Source of the DNA: Desertivirga arenae
Lineage (GTDB): Bacteria; Bacteroidota; Bacteroidia; Sphingobacteriales; Sphingobacteriaceae
DNA length: 64,000 bases
Direction of reading: 5' to 3'
NCBI RefSeq assembly: GCF_017355785.1
Contig: NZ_JAFEWE010000009.1
Coordinates: 173,972 to 237,971, forward strand
Both the position numbers and the translations under genes were made by a program. The notes below the pieces were generated by a model. That model had not been told where the DNA came from. It ran no database searches and saw nothing but the letters and a program-made list of their open reading frames with translations. This document shows positions 62,016 through 64,000 of the stretch, piece after piece (the first letter of the stretch is position 1; each line of letters starts with the position of its first letter).

Positions 62016-62151
62016 CTTAAAACCGGTATAAAGTTATCCGATTTTTACAGCTACTATAAGGATTCCGAGGAAATTGTTTTGGTATATTAATAACTTGATC
62101 CATATATAATAATAACTGTTGCAGATTTACGACCGTCTACGTTATTAAGGA

Positions 62152-62514
62152 ATGGAATTAAAAGTAATAAGTATTGATAGAATAGACATCGCTGAGCTAG
62201 AGACAGACGAGCGGGTGATAAATAGTGTTGACGATGCACTAGATTTGATAGGCAACAGTGGATATCTTGGTGCCCAAGGGATTATTTTGAAAAAACAGAA
62301 TCTGGCAGAAGGCTTCTTTAAGCTTGAAACGAAACTTGCTGGCGAAATTCTTCAGAAATTCTCAAATTACAGAATGAAACTTGCTATAGTTGGAGAATTT
62401 GATAAAGATAAAAGTAAGAGTTTAAAAGACTTTATTTTCGAGAGCAATAAGTCAGGGCAGATATTTTTTACTGAAAGTGTGGCCGAAGCCAGGAGACTTT
62501 TAAGTGCAAAATGA
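62152..62514 (+). CDS. DUF4180 domain-containing protein
   Basis: 120 residues. VEDALDLIGNSGYLGAQGIILKKQNL-like stretch (here DDALDLIGNSGY) and the FKLETKLAGEILQKFSNYRMKLAIVGEF core match DUF4180, a cytoplasmic family of unknown function. Length is complete. Divergent from the histidine kinase. Confidence 0.85.
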   Translation: MELKVISIDRIDIAELETDERVINSVDDALDLIGNSGYLGAQGIILKKQNLAEGFFKLETKLAGEILQKFSNYRMKLAIVGEFDKDKSKSLKDFIFESNKSGQIFFTESVAEARRLLSAK

Positions 62515-62551
62515 AGCGAGAGCCTAATTCTGTTTTACTTATAACTTATAC

Positions 62552-62581
62552 TTGTTCGGTAGGCCATATACCTTATCTTTG
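62552..62581 (+). promoter_or_regulatory. Promoter of the Tet-like MFS gene (TTG-N19-TATCTTTG)
   Basis: TTG (62552-62554), 19 nt, then TATCTTTG (62574-62581), a full match to the Bacteroidota -33/-7 layout. Only 7 nt separate the -7 box from the ATG at 62589, which suggests a leaderless or nearly leaderless mRNA. Confidence 0.5.
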
Positions 62582-62588
62582 ACTATCT

Positions 62589-63833
62589 ATGATAGCCTCT
62601 AATCAGGAAAAACAGCCCTCAGCGCTTGGCTTTATTTTCGTTACTCTCCTGGTCGATATTATTGGCCTTGCGATTATCATTCCTGTGTTGCCACGATTAA
62701 TAGAAAAATTAATACAGGGAAGTATCAGCGAAGCATCCAGAATATCAGGACTGCTTCTGGTTGCTTACGCAGTAATGCAATTCCTGTTCTCTCCCCTCAT
62801 TGGCAACTTGAGCGATAAATATGGCCGTAGGCCTGTTCTGCTCTTTTCGCTACTCGGACTAGGAGTGGATTATATCTTCATGGCATTTGCACCTACCATT
62901 TTGTGGCTTTTTATAGGGCGTATAATTGCCGGAATAGCAGGAGCTAGTTTCACCACGGCCTCAGCCTATATCGCAGACGTTAGCAGTCCCGAGAAAAGGG
63001 CTCAAAATTTTGGGATGATTGGTGTTGCTTTTGGATTAGGGTTCATTATTGGTCCGGTAATCGGGGGGATTCTCGGAAAAATGGATGTTCACTACCCCTT
63101 TTATGCTGCAGCTGCGTTGGCGCTATTAAATGCGCTTTATGGTTTTTTTATTCTACCAGAATCTTTATCTCCTGAGCATCGTCGCCCTCTGGAACTTAAT
63201 CGCTGTAATCCTCTGGGCAGTCTACTTCAACTTAAGAAATACCCCGCAGTAACAGGTTTGGCCCTTTGTCTTTTCGTTGTCTATTTTGCCGGTCATGCAG
63301 TACAGTCTGTATGGACTTTCTATACTATGTATAAGTTCGGTTGGGATGAAGATCTTGTAGGATACTCATTGGGATTTGTAGGTTTATGTTCAGCGGCAGT
63401 CCAAGGGGGATTGATCAGGGTACTTATTCCAAAAATAGGGGAACAACGCAGTATCTGGATTGGGTTACTGCTTTATGCCCTCGGCATGTTTTTGTTCGGA
63501 GTGGCCACTTCCGGTTGGATGATGTTCGCGTTCCTAATACCTTATATGTTAGGAGGTATTTGCGGGCCAGCATTACAGGGAGTGATGACCAGCGAAGTTC
63601 CGCCTAATGCACAAGGAGAGCTTCAGGGGGGATTAACCAGTTTAATGGCCTTAAGCTCGATCTTCGGTCCCTGGTTTATGACCTACGTTTTTTACTATTT
63701 TACTAATCCAAAAGCTCCCGTTCATCTTCCAGGCGCACCTTACTTTATTGGAGGAGTTTTAATGTTAATAAGTGTTTTCCTTGCCATAGGAAACTTCAGG
63801 AAACACGGAGCAAAAAAAGAATCAAGAATCTAA
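62589..63833 (+). CDS. TCR/Tet-family MFS drug or metabolite transporter
   Basis: 414 residues, twelve helices. FVTLLVDIIGLAIIIPVLPRLI, GNLSDKYGRRPVLL (motif A), IAGIAGASFTTASAYIADVS and GFIIGPVIGGILG (motif C) are the signature of the tetracycline:proton antiporter family. Chromosomal members often do not give tetracycline resistance, so a drug call is not safe. Its own promoter lies directly upstream. Confidence 0.9.
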   Translation: MIASNQEKQPSALGFIFVTLLVDIIGLAIIIPVLPRLIEKLIQGSISEASRISGLLLVAYAVMQFLFSPLIGNLSDKYGRRPVLLFSLLGLGVDYIFMAFAPTILWLFIGRIIAGIAGASFTTASAYIADVSSPEKRAQNFGMIGVAFGLGFIIGPVIGGILGKMDVHYPFYAAAALALLNALYGFFILPESLSPEHRRPLELNRCNPLGSLLQLKKYPAVTGLALCLFVVYFAGHAVQSVWTFYTMYKFGWDEDLVGYSLGFVGLCSAAVQGGLIRVLIPKIGEQRSIWIGLLLYALGMFLFGVATSGWMMFAFLIPYMLGGICGPALQGVMTSEVPPNAQGELQGGLTSLMALSSIFGPWFMTYVFYYFTNPKAPVHLPGAPYFIGGVLMLISVFLAIGNFRKHGAKKESRI

Positions 63834-64000
63834 CTCCTTCATCTTTCAATTCTTTCGTCATGGGCTAAAGCTATGTCTAGTCCTAGTATAGCTTTACACT
63901 CGTCCTGGATTAATTTGACATCGTCCTGAATAGGACTTAACATATCCTGATTAAGGATTACATTTTATTTAGCTCGAATATAGCAATTGTTCTTGCTGAA
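63834..64000. other. Intergenic right edge with four degenerate direct repeats
   Basis: No gene was seen in 167 bases. Four degenerate units of 20-22 nt lie head to tail: 63879-63900, 63901-63921, 63922-63943, 63944-63963, sharing TCCT near the left end and ACA(T/C) at the right. The third and fourth contain perfect palindromes (GTCCT-N4-AGGAC; ATCCT-N5-AGGAT). They probably lie upstream of a gene outside the window. Confidence 0.5.

Noticed and set aside
1..64000. CRISPR array, tRNA, rRNA, transposase or prophage
   Set aside because: No regular repeat-spacer pattern, no clover-leaf candidate and no transposase, integrase or phage protein signature was found.

Overview
The window looks like a core chromosomal segment of a Bacteroidota bacterium, most likely family Sphingobacteriaceae (Pedobacter, Mucilaginibacter or a near relative). 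Evidence: a fused PurL/PurQ of about 1,230 residues, a LytTR response regulator, long two-part LepB, PorT of the type IX secretion system, DUF5683 and DUF6089 proteins, AraR of the degenerate-Nudix type, BamA followed by two OmpH/Skp genes, ribosome-binding sites that are mostly not Shine-Dalgarno, and promoter-like TAnnTTTG boxes typical of the phylum. No rRNA, tRNA, CRISPR array, transposase or prophage gene was recognised.

Layout. 1-1207: end of a LytS-type histidine kinase and its LytTR regulator. 1269-6836: an FMN reductase facing a parA-parB-DUF5683-(39 aa ORF)-dapB-lepB run closed by a strong terminator. 6898-10581: purL on the minus strand. 10898-13030: surE, a small membrane protein and lpxB. 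13051-13413: a stretch with a 36-residue ORF with its own promoter-like boxes and an 84-nt segment without G. 13414-15578: sulfatase and a divergent HAD hydrolase. 15665-20749: minus-strand arabinose cluster araR, araB, araD, araA, with candidate operators before araB and araR. 21096-30980: an orphan ECF sigma factor, APC permease, M3 peptidase, Crp/Fnr regulator with an epimerase-like gene, UbiA-type prenyltransferase, EngB, UbiE and PorT. 31050-40365: SDR, YqeY, hydrolase, CBS protein, NAD kinase, DUF6089, UppS, BamA and two OmpH chaperones. 40498-48199: nuoHIJKLMN, the membrane arm of complex I (with NuoI) without nuoA-G. 48274-63833: a PurF paralogue, LysE exporter, sugar MFS carrier, CMP/dCMP-type deaminase, SDR, a 63-residue ORFan, PncC/CinA, two M16 peptidases, a PfkB kinase, a ferritin-like protein, PNPOx-like protein, multi-sensor kinase, DUF4180 and a Tet-like MFS carrier.

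How genes work together. Envelope biogenesis is a theme: lpxB (lipid A), uppS (undecaprenyl diphosphate), bamA/ompH (outer-membrane insertion and chaperoning), lepB (signal peptide removal) and porT (T9SS). Quinone and respiration are linked by the UbiA-type gene, ubiE and nuoH-N. Purine synthesis appears twice (purL and a PurF paralogue). The arabinose genes form a complete catabolic route from L-arabinose to D-xylulose 5-phosphate under a probable local repressor.

I did not find a clear new multi-gene system. The best unexplained signals are the 36-residue gene with the adjacent G-free element (13051-13322), the 63-residue ORFan with a strong terminator (53708-53966), four degenerate 20-22 nt repeats at the right edge (63879-63963), the ferritin-like orphan (58720-59337), and a dispersed AGAATGA/GATAGAATG repeat family. 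Positions, motifs and start choices were read by eye; family names come from recalled family signatures, not from a search.
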